Positions 50,652 to 59,798 of a stretch of DNA of 64,000 bases are shown here, piece by piece. This DNA is from Thermomicrobiales bacterium. GTDB taxonomy: Bacteria > Chloroflexota > Chloroflexia > Thermomicrobiales > UBA6265. A program made the translations under genes and the position numbers. Numbering within the stretch: the stretch's first letter is position 1; each line of letters starts with the position of its first letter. Location: positions 1-64,000 of the forward strand of contig JAWKPF010000005.1 in assembly GCA_041390825.1 (NCBI GenBank), in the 5' to 3' direction. The notes below the pieces were generated by a model that had not been told where the DNA came from, did no database searches, and worked only from the letters and a program-made list of their open reading frames with translations.

Positions 50652-51589
50652 CGGTTGTCGCTCCTGAGCGATCGCAGCAACAGAATGGCTCCCAACGCCA
50701 GGGCCGGGAACATATAGAGCGAGATGGCGGCGGCCTGCCCAATCTCAGTGGCATTCATGCCGATCTGATAGGCGTAGGTTCCCAGCACATGCGTCGTATT
50801 GGCGGGTCCGCCCTTGGTGAGCACGTAGACCAGTTGGAAGTCAGAGATAGTCCAGATAATGGAGAAAAGCGTGGTGATGAGCACGATTGGCTTGATCACC
50901 GGAAAGACGACCGCGCGGAATCGTTGCCAGCGGGAAGCGCCGTCGAGCGCGGCGGCTTCCACGAGCTCGGTTGGCACGGCCTGAAGACCGGCCAGGATCG
51001 AGATGGCGAAGAACGGAACACCACGCCAGATATTGGCGATGCAGAGCGAAATGCGGGCGTGCCAGGGATCTCCCAGGAAGTTGATGTTCTGATCGATCAG
51101 GCCCCATTCCTTCAGCACGATCGAGATGGGGCTGAGGACGGAACTGAAGAGCATGAGCCACGCCAGACTGCTGAGCGCGGTCGGCACGATCCAGGGCAGG
51201 AGCAGTCCGGCGCGGAAGAAACGACTGAAGCGGAACTGCCGGTTCAGCAGCAGCGCCAGTCCGAGTCCGAGCAGGAGCTTGAACGGCACGGTCCCCACAC
51301 CGTAGATGACGGTGTTGCGCAGTGTCTGCTGGAAGATCGAGTCCGTCCAGAGGTAGCGGTAGTTCTCGAGTCCGATGTAGTCGTACTTGGAAAACCCAAG
51401 CATCTTGTCGGTGAGGGAAAGATAGATCCCGAGAAAGAACGGATAGGCCATGAAGAGCAGGAGGATGCTCCAGCCCGGGATCATGAAGAGCCAGGCGAGC
51501 ACGCCATCTCGCTGCAGGAGCGAACCGCGCCCCTGGACCGGTTGAAGTTGGCCTTGTTCGGCGGAGGAGGTCGATTGCGCTACTGCCAT
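50648..51589 (-). CDS. Carbohydrate ABC transporter permease, MalF/UgpA type
   Basis: 313 aa, ATG 51589. A ~28-residue polar leader, then TM1 (LAWLFMIPGWSILLLFMAYP) and LGIYLSLTDKMLGFSKYDYI, GLENYRYLWTDSIFQQTLRN, typical of the MalF/UgpA half without the large periplasmic loop. The EAA loop is EAAALDGASRWQRFRAVVFP. It forms the heterodimeric channel with the MalG-type partner. It is separated from the upstream binding-protein gene by a 76-bp spacer that carries a perfect hairpin. Confidence 0.92.
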   Translation of the reverse strand: MAVAQSTSSAEQGQLQPVQGRGSLLQRDGVLAWLFMIPGWSILLLFMAYPFFLGIYLSLTDKMLGFSKYDYIGLENYRYLWTDSIFQQTLRNTVIYGVGTVPFKLLLGLGLALLLNRQFRFSRFFRAGLLLPWIVPTALSSLAWLMLFSSVLSPISIVLKEWGLIDQNINFLGDPWHARISLCIANIWRGVPFFAISILAGLQAVPTELVEAAALDGASRWQRFRAVVFPVIKPIVLITTLFSIIWTISDFQLVYVLTKGGPANTTHVLGTYAYQIGMNATEIGQAAAISLYMFPALALGAILLLRSLRSDNR

Positions 51590-51611
51590 CGAGGGTTCCT
51601 AAGAGAGGGGG

Positions 51612-51636
51612 CCGGCAGCGCCATACGCGCTGCCGG
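51612..51636 (-). other. Intercistronic hairpin after the binding-protein gene
   Basis: Perfect 10-bp inverted repeat CCGGCAGCGC (51612-51621) with GCGCTGCCGG (51627-51636), loop CATAC. It lies between the stop of the minus-strand binding protein (51666) and the permease start (51589). No T-run. As in the malE-malF gap, such a hairpin can protect the upstream mRNA and make the binding protein more abundant than the permeases. Confidence 0.7.
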
Positions 51637-51665
51637 TTGTTGCGTCCTGGGCGAATATCCGCCTA

Positions 51666-53051
51666 TCAGCCGTAAATGCGCTCGAGCTGATCGGCGCCCC
51701 ATTCGATGGCGCCTTGCGCGTCGCCATCCTGCACCGCCTTGGCAAAGGTGTCGATGACGATGTACTTGGAGTAGGAGAGCGCGGCCTTGTCGTCCGATGG
51801 TCCCGCATACCCCTTGTTGCGGCCGTAGTTGACCAGGTTCAGATAGGGAAGCAGGATCGGGTTGGCGGTGTAGACCTCCAGCTCGGTGTAGTTCGGCGTG
51901 GCCGGAATGTAGTATCCGCCGTTGGCCTCGTACCACGAGGTGAGCATGTCGGTGGAATAGAAGGTTTCCAGGAACGACTTCGCTCCGTCGATGTTGTCGG
52001 AGTAGGACGTGATCCCCCACGACTGCGCGCCGATGTTGGTGAATCGGCCTGCCGGGCCTTGCGGGAAGTCCGCATGGTTCATGTCAGCGGCAATGGCCGG
52101 AACGCCGCCGTCGGCTTCGGGGCCAGCCGCCTTCAGGTAGATGCTGCTCCCGTTGAGGGTGGCGGAAATCTGGTCCGAGAGGAACGCGGTGTTGTTCGCG
52201 CTGTCATCCCAGGCGAGTCCGGTCTCATCGAAGGCGTCTTTCCATCCCTGGATGAAGGTGTTCATACCTTCGACGAACTCGGGTTTGTTGAAGGCAACGG
52301 TGGTTCCGTCGTCCTCGACCTCCATCGCGCCATAGGCCCACATATAGGCATAGGTGAAGCTGGGAGGATCGCCGAGGCTGTGTCCGAGCGCCTGTCCAAG
52401 CGGTTTGCCCATCTCCTTGAGCGCTTTGCCCACGGTGAAGAGCTCTTCCCATGTGTCCGGGAATGTTTCCGCGCCGGCCTCAGCGAAATAGCTCGGGCGG
52501 TAGGCATATGCCGATGAAGAAGTGCCGTACGGAATGCTATGCCAGGAGCCGTCGACAGATGCTGTCTTGACGACCCAGTCGTAGTACCCGCCGCCTGCTT
52601 CTCCCAGCGGACCCGCGATGTCGTTCACATCGACCAGGTTCTCTTGATAGAGATAGGGCCACGGGTCCCAGAGCTGGACGATGTCTGGGCCGGATTTGGC
52701 CTGGATCGAGGCGCCGATTTTCGCCTGCAAGTCCGGCCAGGCGACATAGTCGACGCTGACTTCGACTCCGTTCTGTTCGCCCCACTCGGACAGAATGGCA
52801 TCGAACCGTTCCTGGCCCGCCGGGACGAAATAGGATGCGCCCAGAATGTTGAGCTTGGTGCCCTCCAACTGGGCAGGCGCCTGGGCGAACTTGCGCACCT
52901 GGTTGGGGGCGGCATACGCCGAAGCGGAAAGCGCCAGAGAAACGGCTGGAACCGAGAGTCCGAGCGCGGTTGCACGGCGCATGACCTGACGACGGGAATA
53001 GCGGAGCGTCTTCGCTTCCGAAACGAGGTCATCGATCCGACGATCGTTCAT
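51666..53051 (-). CDS. Sugar ABC transporter substrate-binding protein
   Basis: 461 aa from ATG 53051 (MNDRRIDDLVSEAKTLRYSR), preceded by GGGAGGTGC. Twin-arginine-type signal (YSRRQVMRRATALGLSVPA) ending near ALSASAYA, so Tat export is likely. Family SBP_bac_1: GASYFVPAGQERFDAILSEW, VDYVAWPDLQAKIGASIQAK, GPDIVQLWDPWPYLYQENLV, YGTSSSAYAYRPSYFAEAGA, ETFPDTWEELFTVGKALKEM. It delivers a sugar or sugar derivative to the two downstream permeases. First gene of its operon. Confidence 0.9.
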   Translation of the reverse strand: MNDRRIDDLVSEAKTLRYSRRQVMRRATALGLSVPAVSLALSASAYAAPNQVRKFAQAPAQLEGTKLNILGASYFVPAGQERFDAILSEWGEQNGVEVSVDYVAWPDLQAKIGASIQAKSGPDIVQLWDPWPYLYQENLVDVNDIAGPLGEAGGGYYDWVVKTASVDGSWHSIPYGTSSSAYAYRPSYFAEAGAETFPDTWEELFTVGKALKEMGKPLGQALGHSLGDPPSFTYAYMWAYGAMEVEDDGTTVAFNKPEFVEGMNTFIQGWKDAFDETGLAWDDSANNTAFLSDQISATLNGSSIYLKAAGPEADGGVPAIAADMNHADFPQGPAGRFTNIGAQSWGITSYSDNIDGAKSFLETFYSTDMLTSWYEANGGYYIPATPNYTELEVYTANPILLPYLNLVNYGRNKGYAGPSDDKAALSYSKYIVIDTFAKAVQDGDAQGAIEWGADQLERIYG

Positions 53052-53296
53052 CGAGGAGCACCTCCCTGTGCAGTCGATCCGGAGACTCGTTGTCCGGAAC
53101 TCATTGCCTGCGTATCGGCGAAATGGGTGCTGGCCGCCCAATTCTGGTGGACATCCATCGTCACGGACCGCCGCTGGCCGCTGTTCGCTTGTCGATACGT
53201 GTTCGATAGCATCCTACTGTATTTGTCGAGAATTGTGAAATCGTGCGCGGGTCTTCTTCCGCGGCGCGTCCAGTCGAAAATCGATCAGTTGGAGGA

Positions 53297-54040
53297 CTAG
53301 GCACCTTTCAGCGCCCCATGAAGGGCGCGCATCTCCGTCGGCCTGTCAGTGCAAATGAGGTCGGGTTGAAGCGCTAGGGCCCGCTCCAGCTCGTCGGGGG
53401 AATTACACGGCCAGACGACAACTCTCCATCCACGTTCTTTACCTTGGCGAACGAGCGTCGGGTCGGCGGTCGGAATATGAGCATCGACCTGAGTGCATCC
53501 CAACTCGATCGACGTGTCGATGAAGGCGGGATCGTCCCAGTTCCCGATGTAGCCATGCCGAATTGCTGGGCGAAGCCGGTGAACGATGCCGACGGCGACA
53601 GGGTCGAACGATGTGATCGTTACCTGATCGGTAAGTCCGCGTGCTTCGACTTCCTCGATCACACGTGAAATGATGCGCTCGAGGCGAACGGGTGTGTCCT
53701 TCTTGATTTCGATGATGAGATCGGGGACCGATGCGACCGTATCCAGAACCTGGTCGAGGGTCGGGACGATGCAGATTTCCGGCCAGTCCGGAAAAATCGA
53801 GCGCGCGTCGAGTGACTGGATCTCGGCCACGGAGAGTTGGGAAATCAGCCCAGTTCCGTTCGTCGTGCGGTCGACGGATTCGTCGTGAATGATGACCAAC
53901 TCGTGATCGGCCGTCATTCGGACGTCGAATTCAATGGCATGGATGCCAATGCCGATCGCATACCGAAAGCCGGGAAGCGTGTTCTCGGGCGCTTCGAATC
54001 GTGCTCCACGATGCCCGATGAACTCCGGGGTCTCTGTCAT
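53297..54040 (-). CDS. ugpQ: Glycerophosphodiester phosphodiesterase
   Basis: 247 aa. GDPD barrel with HRGARFEAPENTLPGF (catalytic His and metal Glu), EFDVRMTADHELVIIHDESV (Glu/Asp metal ligands and second catalytic His) and DRTTNG. Further on are LIIEIKKDTPV and the C-terminal WRVVVWPCNSPDELERAL and DLICTDRP. No signal peptide is seen, so it is cytoplasmic, like UgpQ: it splits imported glycerophosphodiesters into glycerol-3-phosphate and an alcohol. It lies between two ABC sugar importers; divergent from the right-hand one, which could be a Ugp-type glycerophosphodiester importer. Confidence 0.92.
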   Translation of the reverse strand: MTETPEFIGHRGARFEAPENTLPGFRYAIGIGIHAIEFDVRMTADHELVIIHDESVDRTTNGTGLISQLSVAEIQSLDARSIFPDWPEICIVPTLDQVLDTVASVPDLIIEIKKDTPVRLERIISRVIEEVEARGLTDQVTITSFDPVAVGIVHRLRPAIRHGYIGNWDDPAFIDTSIELGCTQVDAHIPTADPTLVRQGKERGWRVVVWPCNSPDELERALALQPDLICTDRPTEMRALHGALKGA

Positions 54041-54276
54041 TTCCCTCTCCTAACCACCGTGCAGACGCTCGAAGACTGCGCGACCACGGGCTGAACACGC
54101 CCCATGGAAGTTCCGCACATCGTGCCATCCTCGAGTGGCGCCGTGACGAATCTATGTTGAGACAAAGAACTTCACACGCTCATAGCAATCCTGGAAGTAC
54201 ACTATGGCTTCCTATGCAACGGTGCATCGGGCGCTGAGCCTGTGAGGCTTCGGCAACAAGAAAGAGGTGAGCGAAG

Positions 54277-55554
54277 ATGATCACTCGACGTCAGTTCGTG
54301 GGGCGGAGTGCGGCCGCAGGGATGACGGCAGCTGGGATTTTGAGCGCTGGAGGACGGTTTGCTCGGCGGGCAGCCGCGCAAGACAAGACCGAGATCACCG
54401 TCTATCACATTTGGGGAACCCCTCCTGGGGGCACTCCGGCCGCAAATCCACATCCGATGACGCAAGTCATCGATGCCTTCAACGCACAAAGCGCGACCGT
54501 TTCCGTTGTTTCCAGTACTCCAGGCAACTACTACGAGACCCTGCAAAAGACCCAGGCCGATATCGCGGCCGGCAATCCGCCGGATCTTGTCTCCGTGCCA
54601 TGGGCATTCCTGAATTATGCGGTTGAGGGACTCGGAATCAACACGCTGGAGTCCGTTTCCGGCGACCGGTACGCGGAACTTCAGGGGCTCATGACCGAAT
54701 CGTCTTGGCCACTCGTCACGCTGGACGAAACGGTGTACGGCTTTCCGTGGGGTCTGTCAACGCCGATCCTCTACTACAATGCCGATCTCTTCGAGCAAGC
54801 TGGAGTCGATCCTGCGGTCGCGTTCGATACGTGGGAATCCTTCGCTGCCGAGGCCGTCAAGCTGCAAGAAGCATTGGGCGGCGGAGCGGTGCTCGGTCTT
54901 TCGTACAACAAGGATTGGCCGGCGCAAACGATCATCCAGAGCAATGGCGGTCGTGTCATGTATGACGATGGCACGTTTGGAATCACGAGCGAGGAGGCTC
55001 GTGGCGCCTTGCAAACGATTGCCGACCTGGATACCGCCGGACTGTACGATCGGTCGGGAACGAATGACGAAATTCGAGGCAATTTTGTTGCCGGCACTAC
55101 CGCGGTGATGCAGGCAAGTGTCGCGTCGCTCGGTGGACTGAACAAAGATACCGAATTCACCCTGGGCACCAACACCTGGCCGAAGTTTGGTGAGAATCCG
55201 GTCGTCGCGTCGACCGGCGGATCTTTCCTCGGCTCATTTACGCAGGACGAAGGCAAGTTCCCGGCGGTAGCCGAGTTCCTTGCATTCTGTGGCAGTGAAG
55301 AGGGGTACACCCTCTGGAATCAAACCGGGTACGTCAACATCTCAAATCTCGAACTAGAGCGGCTTCCGGGCCAGGATCCGGCGTACGCCCAGTTCGATGC
55401 CGGGTTGATTCGTGAGACGAACTGGCCGGGCCCGCGTGGCACCGAAGCTGGCGGCACATGGGATGTGTACGTCCAACGAATGTGGGCCAATGACATAAGC
55501 GTCGAAGAGGGCACATCCGCAGCGCTTGCCGAAATCGAGGCAATCGTCGGCTAA
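54277..55554 (+). CDS. ABC transporter substrate-binding protein, Tat-exported (sugar or glycerol-phosphate type)
   Basis: 425 aa, ATG 54277 with AAAGAGGTGAGC upstream. Twin-arginine signal (MITRRQFVGRSAAAGMTAAG) with cleavage near RRAAAQ. SBP_bac_1 features: TVYHIWGTPPGGTPAANPHP, VIDAFNAQSATVSVVSSTPG, YYETLQKTQADIAAGNPPDL, PWGLSTPILYYNADLFEQAG, VAGTTAVMQASVASLGGLNK, GTNTWPKFGENPVVASTGGS. It starts the plus-strand importer operon. A glycerophosphodiesterase gene 236 bp away on the other strand suggests a Ugp-like substrate, but this is context only. Confidence 0.88.
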   Translation: MITRRQFVGRSAAAGMTAAGILSAGGRFARRAAAQDKTEITVYHIWGTPPGGTPAANPHPMTQVIDAFNAQSATVSVVSSTPGNYYETLQKTQADIAAGNPPDLVSVPWAFLNYAVEGLGINTLESVSGDRYAELQGLMTESSWPLVTLDETVYGFPWGLSTPILYYNADLFEQAGVDPAVAFDTWESFAAEAVKLQEALGGGAVLGLSYNKDWPAQTIIQSNGGRVMYDDGTFGITSEEARGALQTIADLDTAGLYDRSGTNDEIRGNFVAGTTAVMQASVASLGGLNKDTEFTLGTNTWPKFGENPVVASTGGSFLGSFTQDEGKFPAVAEFLAFCGSEEGYTLWNQTGYVNISNLELERLPGQDPAYAQFDAGLIRETNWPGPRGTEAGGTWDVYVQRMWANDISVEEGTSAALAEIEAIVG

Positions 55555-55556
55555 AC

Positions 55557-56549
55557 GTGACCGCGTCCTCCTCCGAAACCAGCGCCGGCAGAACGGCGCT
55601 GGTTTCGACTCATTCCATTTCATCGAACAGCGCCGAGGTCGTGCGTCCCAACCGTAGGCTCACCTGGTACCGCTTTTCGGAGGGGATTACACCCTACCTC
55701 CTGGTGGCGCCATTGCTGCTGCTCATGGTGGTGTTCATTTATTGGCCACTCATCTACTCGGCGTACCTTTCGACCTTCGATTGGAACTTTGTGCGGCCCG
55801 ACAAAGACTTTGTCGGCGTCGACAACTACACGCGCCTCACAGACGATCCGCGGTTCGAACGCGCATTGCATGGGACGGTGGTCTATACCCTCGCGCTGAT
55901 CCCACTGCAGGTCTTTCTTCCGCTCGGGCTGGCGCTCCTTCTGTGGGGTGTCGGAAAGTCTCGCCTGCAGAACTTGTATCGCGGGGCGCTTTTTCTACCC
56001 ACGATCGTGGCGTGGTCGGTCGCTTCGATCCTCTGGCTTTGGATGCTGAATTCCAACTACGGCGTTATCAACCAGGTGTTGGGCGTTTTCGGCGTCGACA
56101 ACGTGAACTGGCTTGGGGAGCGGAATACCGCCATCTGGGCGGTCATCCTTGTTGCCACCTGGAAGACCTTGGGATTTCACATGTTGCTCTACCTGGCTGC
56201 GCTCCAGGCTGTCCCGCGCGACTATGTGGAAGCCGCGCAGGTGGATGGGGCTTCGTCGTATCAGGTCATGACGTCAATTCGATTCCCTTTGATCACGCCG
56301 ACGTTTTTCTTCGTGCTAGTAACAACCGTGATCACCGTAAACGAGGATGTCTTTGCGGCCATCAATGTGCTGACTGATGGCGGCCCATTCGAGTCGACTA
56401 CCAACATCGTTTACTACCTGTATCAACAGGGGTTCGTCTACTTCCAAATCGGTGCTGCCAGCGCAGTGGCAGTTATCGTGTTTCTAGCGACGGTGTTCTT
56501 TACCTGGCTGCAATTCCGCTACCTGGAAAGACATGTGCACTATGGATAG
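55557..56549 (+). CDS. Sugar ABC transporter permease, UgpA/MalF type
   Basis: 330 aa from GTG 55557, which lies 2 bp after the binding-protein stop. The first ~40 residues are polar (TASSSETSAGRTALVSTHSI) and carry the hairpin, so a later start such as the GTG at RPNRRLTWYRFSEG is possible. Six TMs: PYLLVAPLLLLMVVFIYWPL, then SAYLSTFDWNFVRPDKDFVG, VDNYTRLTDDPRFERALHGT. The EAA loop is EAAQVDGASSYQVMTSIRFP. The end FTWLQFRYLERHVHYG overlaps the next permease by 8 bp. It is the membrane channel half for the adjacent binding protein. Confidence 0.9.
   Translation: MTASSSETSAGRTALVSTHSISSNSAEVVRPNRRLTWYRFSEGITPYLLVAPLLLLMVVFIYWPLIYSAYLSTFDWNFVRPDKDFVGVDNYTRLTDDPRFERALHGTVVYTLALIPLQVFLPLGLALLLWGVGKSRLQNLYRGALFLPTIVAWSVASILWLWMLNSNYGVINQVLGVFGVDNVNWLGERNTAIWAVILVATWKTLGFHMLLYLAALQAVPRDYVEAAQVDGASSYQVMTSIRFPLITPTFFFVLVTTVITVNEDVFAAINVLTDGGPFESTTNIVYYLYQQGFVYFQIGAASAVAVIVFLATVFFTWLQFRYLERHVHYG
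55575..55606 (+). other. Strong hairpin at the binding-protein/permease junction
   Basis: Perfect 13-bp stem (55575-55587 with 55594-55606), loop GCAGAA. It begins 21 bases after the binding-protein stop and lies inside the first 17 codons of the permease ORF as read from GTG 55557. It probably stabilises the upstream mRNA or lowers permease translation. Confidence 0.75.
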
Positions 56550-57387
56550 CGACAATGCTCGCCGGACCTCCAGCAGCCGAATCTACGAGTTGGTGATCGT
56601 CCTGATTTGCCTGATTACGATCTTTCCCTTTCTCTGGATGATTTCCACAGCGTTCAAAGAATCCACTGAGGTGTTCACGAAAGACATTCGGCTCATTCCT
56701 CAGCATCCCACTCTGCAAAACATTCCCGATGCACTCCAACTTTTTCCAGTTAAGAACTGGATTTGGAACAGCTTTGGAATAGCGGTGCTGATGACCGCAG
56801 GCAAGCTTGCTATCAGCATTCCGGCAGCCTTCGCGTTTGCGAAATTGCGATTCCGGGGCCGGGGCCTGCTCTTCGGGATGGTGCTCGCCACGATGATCGT
56901 GCCGTTTATCGTTACGGTTGTTCCGAACTACATCTTCACGTCCGACCGCGGGTGGATGAACAGCTGGACTGGAGTGATTGTTCCATCGATTCCGTTTACG
57001 GCTTTCTTTGTCTTCCTTTTGCGGCAGAACATGATGGTGTTGCCGCAAGATCTCATCGATGCGGCCAAGATCGACGGGGCTTCTACGATCAAGATACTTT
57101 GGCAAATCGTGGTTCCCAACATCAAGCCCGCGATAGCCGTGGTGACCATTCTCTCGTTTCTGGGCGCCTGGAACCAATACCTCTGGCCATTGCTCATCCT
57201 GAACGATTTCGAAGCCAAGACGCTCTCGACCGGCATGCAGTTCTTTACGAACAATGTCGAGTCAGCACAAATGTGGGGACCGATGATGGTCACCGCTGCT
57301 GTGGCAATTATTCCCCCCTTCATCGTCTACCTGGTTGCGCAGAAACAGATCATCGAGACGTTCGTGAACTCGGGCATGAAGGGGTAG
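56542..57387 (+). CDS. Carbohydrate ABC transporter permease, UgpE/MalG type
   Basis: 281 aa from ATG 56542 (MDSDNARRTSSS); ATG 56533 is an alternative. Six TMs, with FPFLWMISTAFKESTEVF after TM1 and NSFGIAVLMTAGKLAISIPA following. The EAA loop is DAAKIDGASTIKILWQIVVP. The tail QKQIIETFVNSGMKG is the MalG-type end that meets the ATPase. It completes a binding protein-permease-permease set without an ATPase gene. Right after it the sequence becomes indel-rich. Confidence 0.92.
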   Translation: MDSDNARRTSSSRIYELVIVLICLITIFPFLWMISTAFKESTEVFTKDIRLIPQHPTLQNIPDALQLFPVKNWIWNSFGIAVLMTAGKLAISIPAAFAFAKLRFRGRGLLFGMVLATMIVPFIVTVVPNYIFTSDRGWMNSWTGVIVPSIPFTAFFVFLLRQNMMVLPQDLIDAAKIDGASTIKILWQIVVPNIKPAIAVVTILSFLGAWNQYLWPLLILNDFEAKTLSTGMQFFTNNVESAQMWGPMMVTAAVAIIPPFIVYLVAQKQIIETFVNSGMKG

Positions 57388-57415
57388 CATCAGGGTCGGC
57401 TGGCGCGATTTTTTC

Positions 57416-58498
57416 CTACCAGTTCGTGAACGAGCCGTCCAGACGGTGAAGATGGGGGATCTCAGTCAGCTGGAATGGATGCGCCAGCGCGGCCTCACGG
57501 TCGAACTCGATGCCGAGTCCCGGACGGTCCGGCGGGAGGAGATAGCCGTTTTCCACGGAATCTGCGGAGCTGGGGACAAATGCTCGTCAACATGGTGCCG
57601 GGCATGCGCGGCTGCTCCTGAACCGCGAAGTTCGAGGTGGCCAAATTCAGTTGCAAACAGGCGGCCGACGACACGGGCCCGAGCGGGTTGCGGACTGCCG
57701 CTGCGGATGTAGTGGGTTTCGCAACTGCCCGCGATCTTGCGACTCGGTGAACCCGCCAGCAAGGCAGAGATCGATGCGGGCGAAATCGACCAGGTCTTCC
57801 TCGATGATCTGACGGAACTGCCATTTGGAGGTGAATTGCTCGGCAATGGGCACATCTGTGCCTGCGCGGACTGCGCGCAGAGCCTGCATGCTCTCGGCGC
57901 GCACCGTCTGATGAAGAAACGGCTGAACTGCCCAGTTCGTTGCACAGATAGACCGAGTCACGCTGATCGAGCCGTGTATGGATATCGAAGGTGATTTCGA
58001 TCCGTCTCCAACCGCGTCGCGTACGGCTGCGAACTGCTCAATCGCCGTCTTCATGGCGTTCGCGGCTCGTGCACATCGCCCGACGGGAGTCCAAACGCAC
58101 GAACTTCCAGCCGGTCTCGCAGGTTTCCAGGCACGACTCGACCAGCGCGGATCGGGGCTGCCAGCGGATAGGCGATCACCTGCATCCGTTCATAGACTGG
58201 CACATTCAGGGCTTTCCCTTGATGTCCCAGAGCGCAATATCGATTGCCGACAGTGCTGCCGCTACTGCGCCCCCAGCGGGGAAGAATCCGCCACGCGATG
58301 TCTGTTACAGGTGTTCGATGGAACGGATCCTGGCCGATCAGCAATGGTTTGAAATGCTCGATCGTGCCGGTGACGGCCAGTTCGCGGCCAGTCAGGCCCG
58401 ATTCGCCAACGCCTGATGCCTTCGTCGGTGCCGGATGACCACGAACAGGAAGTTCCGAAAGCCGCCCCACGGGCACAGGTGACATCGGTGATGCGCAT
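57416..58498 (-). pseudogene. Galactonate dehydratase-like enolase-superfamily gene, multiply frameshifted
   Basis: Reads from ATG 58498 (MRITDVTCARG) to TAG at 57416 in at least five frame pieces: RTDEGI, GVGESGLTGRELAVTGTIEH and FKPLLIGQDPF; DIKGKALNVPVYE; RFGLPSGD-like VRAFGLPSGDVHEPRTP; KTAIEQFAAVRDAVGD; EQFTSKWQFRQIIEEDLVDF; and the end LLPPDRPGLGIEFDREAALA, HPFQLTEIPHLHRLDGSF. These are segments of a mandelate racemase/DgoD-type acid-sugar dehydratase in correct order. Length is ~1083 bases against ~1150 expected, in line with many lost bases. I think the organism has an intact gene and the sequence here is faulty, but true decay cannot be excluded. It would fit a sugar-acid pathway fed by the adjacent importers. 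Confidence 0.7.
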
Positions 58499-58523
58499 AT
58501 GGGCCAGTCCTCTTCGCCGGTAA

Positions 58524-59673
58524 TCAGTGCGTTGCTGCTTCAGGGTGTTCATGTCCCGGGCCCGCGGAGAGGAGGATGATGATCGCCATCCACACGGGCG
58601 TATGGAGCCAGGCCGATCCCACCACGAAGCACGCCGCGACCGGAGTCGCTGGCCGGCGAAGGGGAGGTCCGGGCTTCGGTAATATCGTGGAAACCCCAGA
58701 GACTGAGCAAGAAGATGGCGAGGGGGACTGCCATCAAGAGATGGGATTGTGTGCGGTCAATTCAACGGTCGTCGGTCGCGTAGTCGATGCACACCGCGGC
58801 CCTGGCGGATCGCGCCTCCAAAGATGGGCGTGCCCAGACGAACGTCTTGCGAATCGTGTATGATGTCGGGCGCGTTGTAGTCGAAGTAGACCCACCACAT
58901 CATGTAAAGGAGGCGATGGTGGCGCCCACCGCGATGGCGGCGCGCTCGCCGTCGAATGTGCGCGTGTCGACGACTGTCATGAGCGATGCCGACAGGACCG
59001 CTTCGCCAAGGACGATGATGGTGAACAGACCGTGGCGCTGGATGATGTGATGCGATGCCAGGTGGTGGGCGCCGAATTGTTCTGCCCAGATAGGAACGAG
59101 TCGAGAATCGCTGCGGACGATCAAGACTGGCCAGGAGAACGAGTCTCGCAATGAATCCGAACCAAACCCATCCGATTTGCACCAGCGTGATGCCACCGGC
59201 GTATGCAGCGCGGTGGATCTGCGTTCGAGGTCGGAACGGGCAACACGTAACCACTGCCCAACGAGACAAGACGCATGATGACGTAACCGGCGATGCAGAT
59301 CCGGAAGTCCTGCTCCGAGAACGCCTGGGGATTCCGGCCGCGAGAACCAGCGCGCCGGTCATCTGGATCAGCACCATAATCCGATAGATGATGCCACACA
59401 TCGTAGGCGCTTGAAACCAGGTGAAGTTCAGCCAGGCGGGATTGATACAGGTTAAGAAGATCGGAAGAAGCTCAGATTCCGTGACGAATGGTTTTCGGAA
59501 ATGTCGGGTGAAGAGCTGATGGGCGAAGCCGACGGCACGGTGACAAAGACCAGATCGAAGAAGAAATCAGCTATGTCGATACCGGTGCGGCTCGAAGAAA
59601 GCGCGGCGCCATCCTCTGATCCACCTGCCCACGCGGCGGCGGCCCTCCTGATTCCTGTGTTACGAGCGTTCAC
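58524..59673 (-). pseudogene. Low temperature requirement protein A (LtrA)-like membrane protein, multiply frameshifted
   Basis: Pieces in order on the minus strand: GIDIADFFFDLVFVT near 59560-59590 (the LtrA N-terminal hallmark); GGITLVQIGWVWFGFIARLV; QRHGLFTIIVLGEAVLSASL and MTVVDTRTFDGERAAIAVGA; MMWWVYFDYNAPDIIHDSQD; MAVPLAIFLLSLWGFHD; and the end GHEHPEAATH with TGA at 58524-58526. The frame changes several times between them. The family consists of multi-spanning membrane proteins of unknown activity first seen in Listeria cold growth. The start is approximate. Disruption is probably sequence error, as in its neighbours. Confidence 0.65.
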
Positions 59674-59798
59674 GGTCCCGCACGTTGCTCACGATCACAG
59701 GGAAGCATATCCGGTTCCGGGCGACAGTTGGTTCGCTGGTATGCTCGATATTCGTGCTTCAACCGTTCGCACTCTGTATGAAGGACAAAGGACCGCGC

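Noticed and set aside
49749..50717. 322-codon plus-strand frame
   Set aside because: Antisense to the MalG-type permease, with composition rich in Glu/Arg/Gln as expected of a shadow frame.
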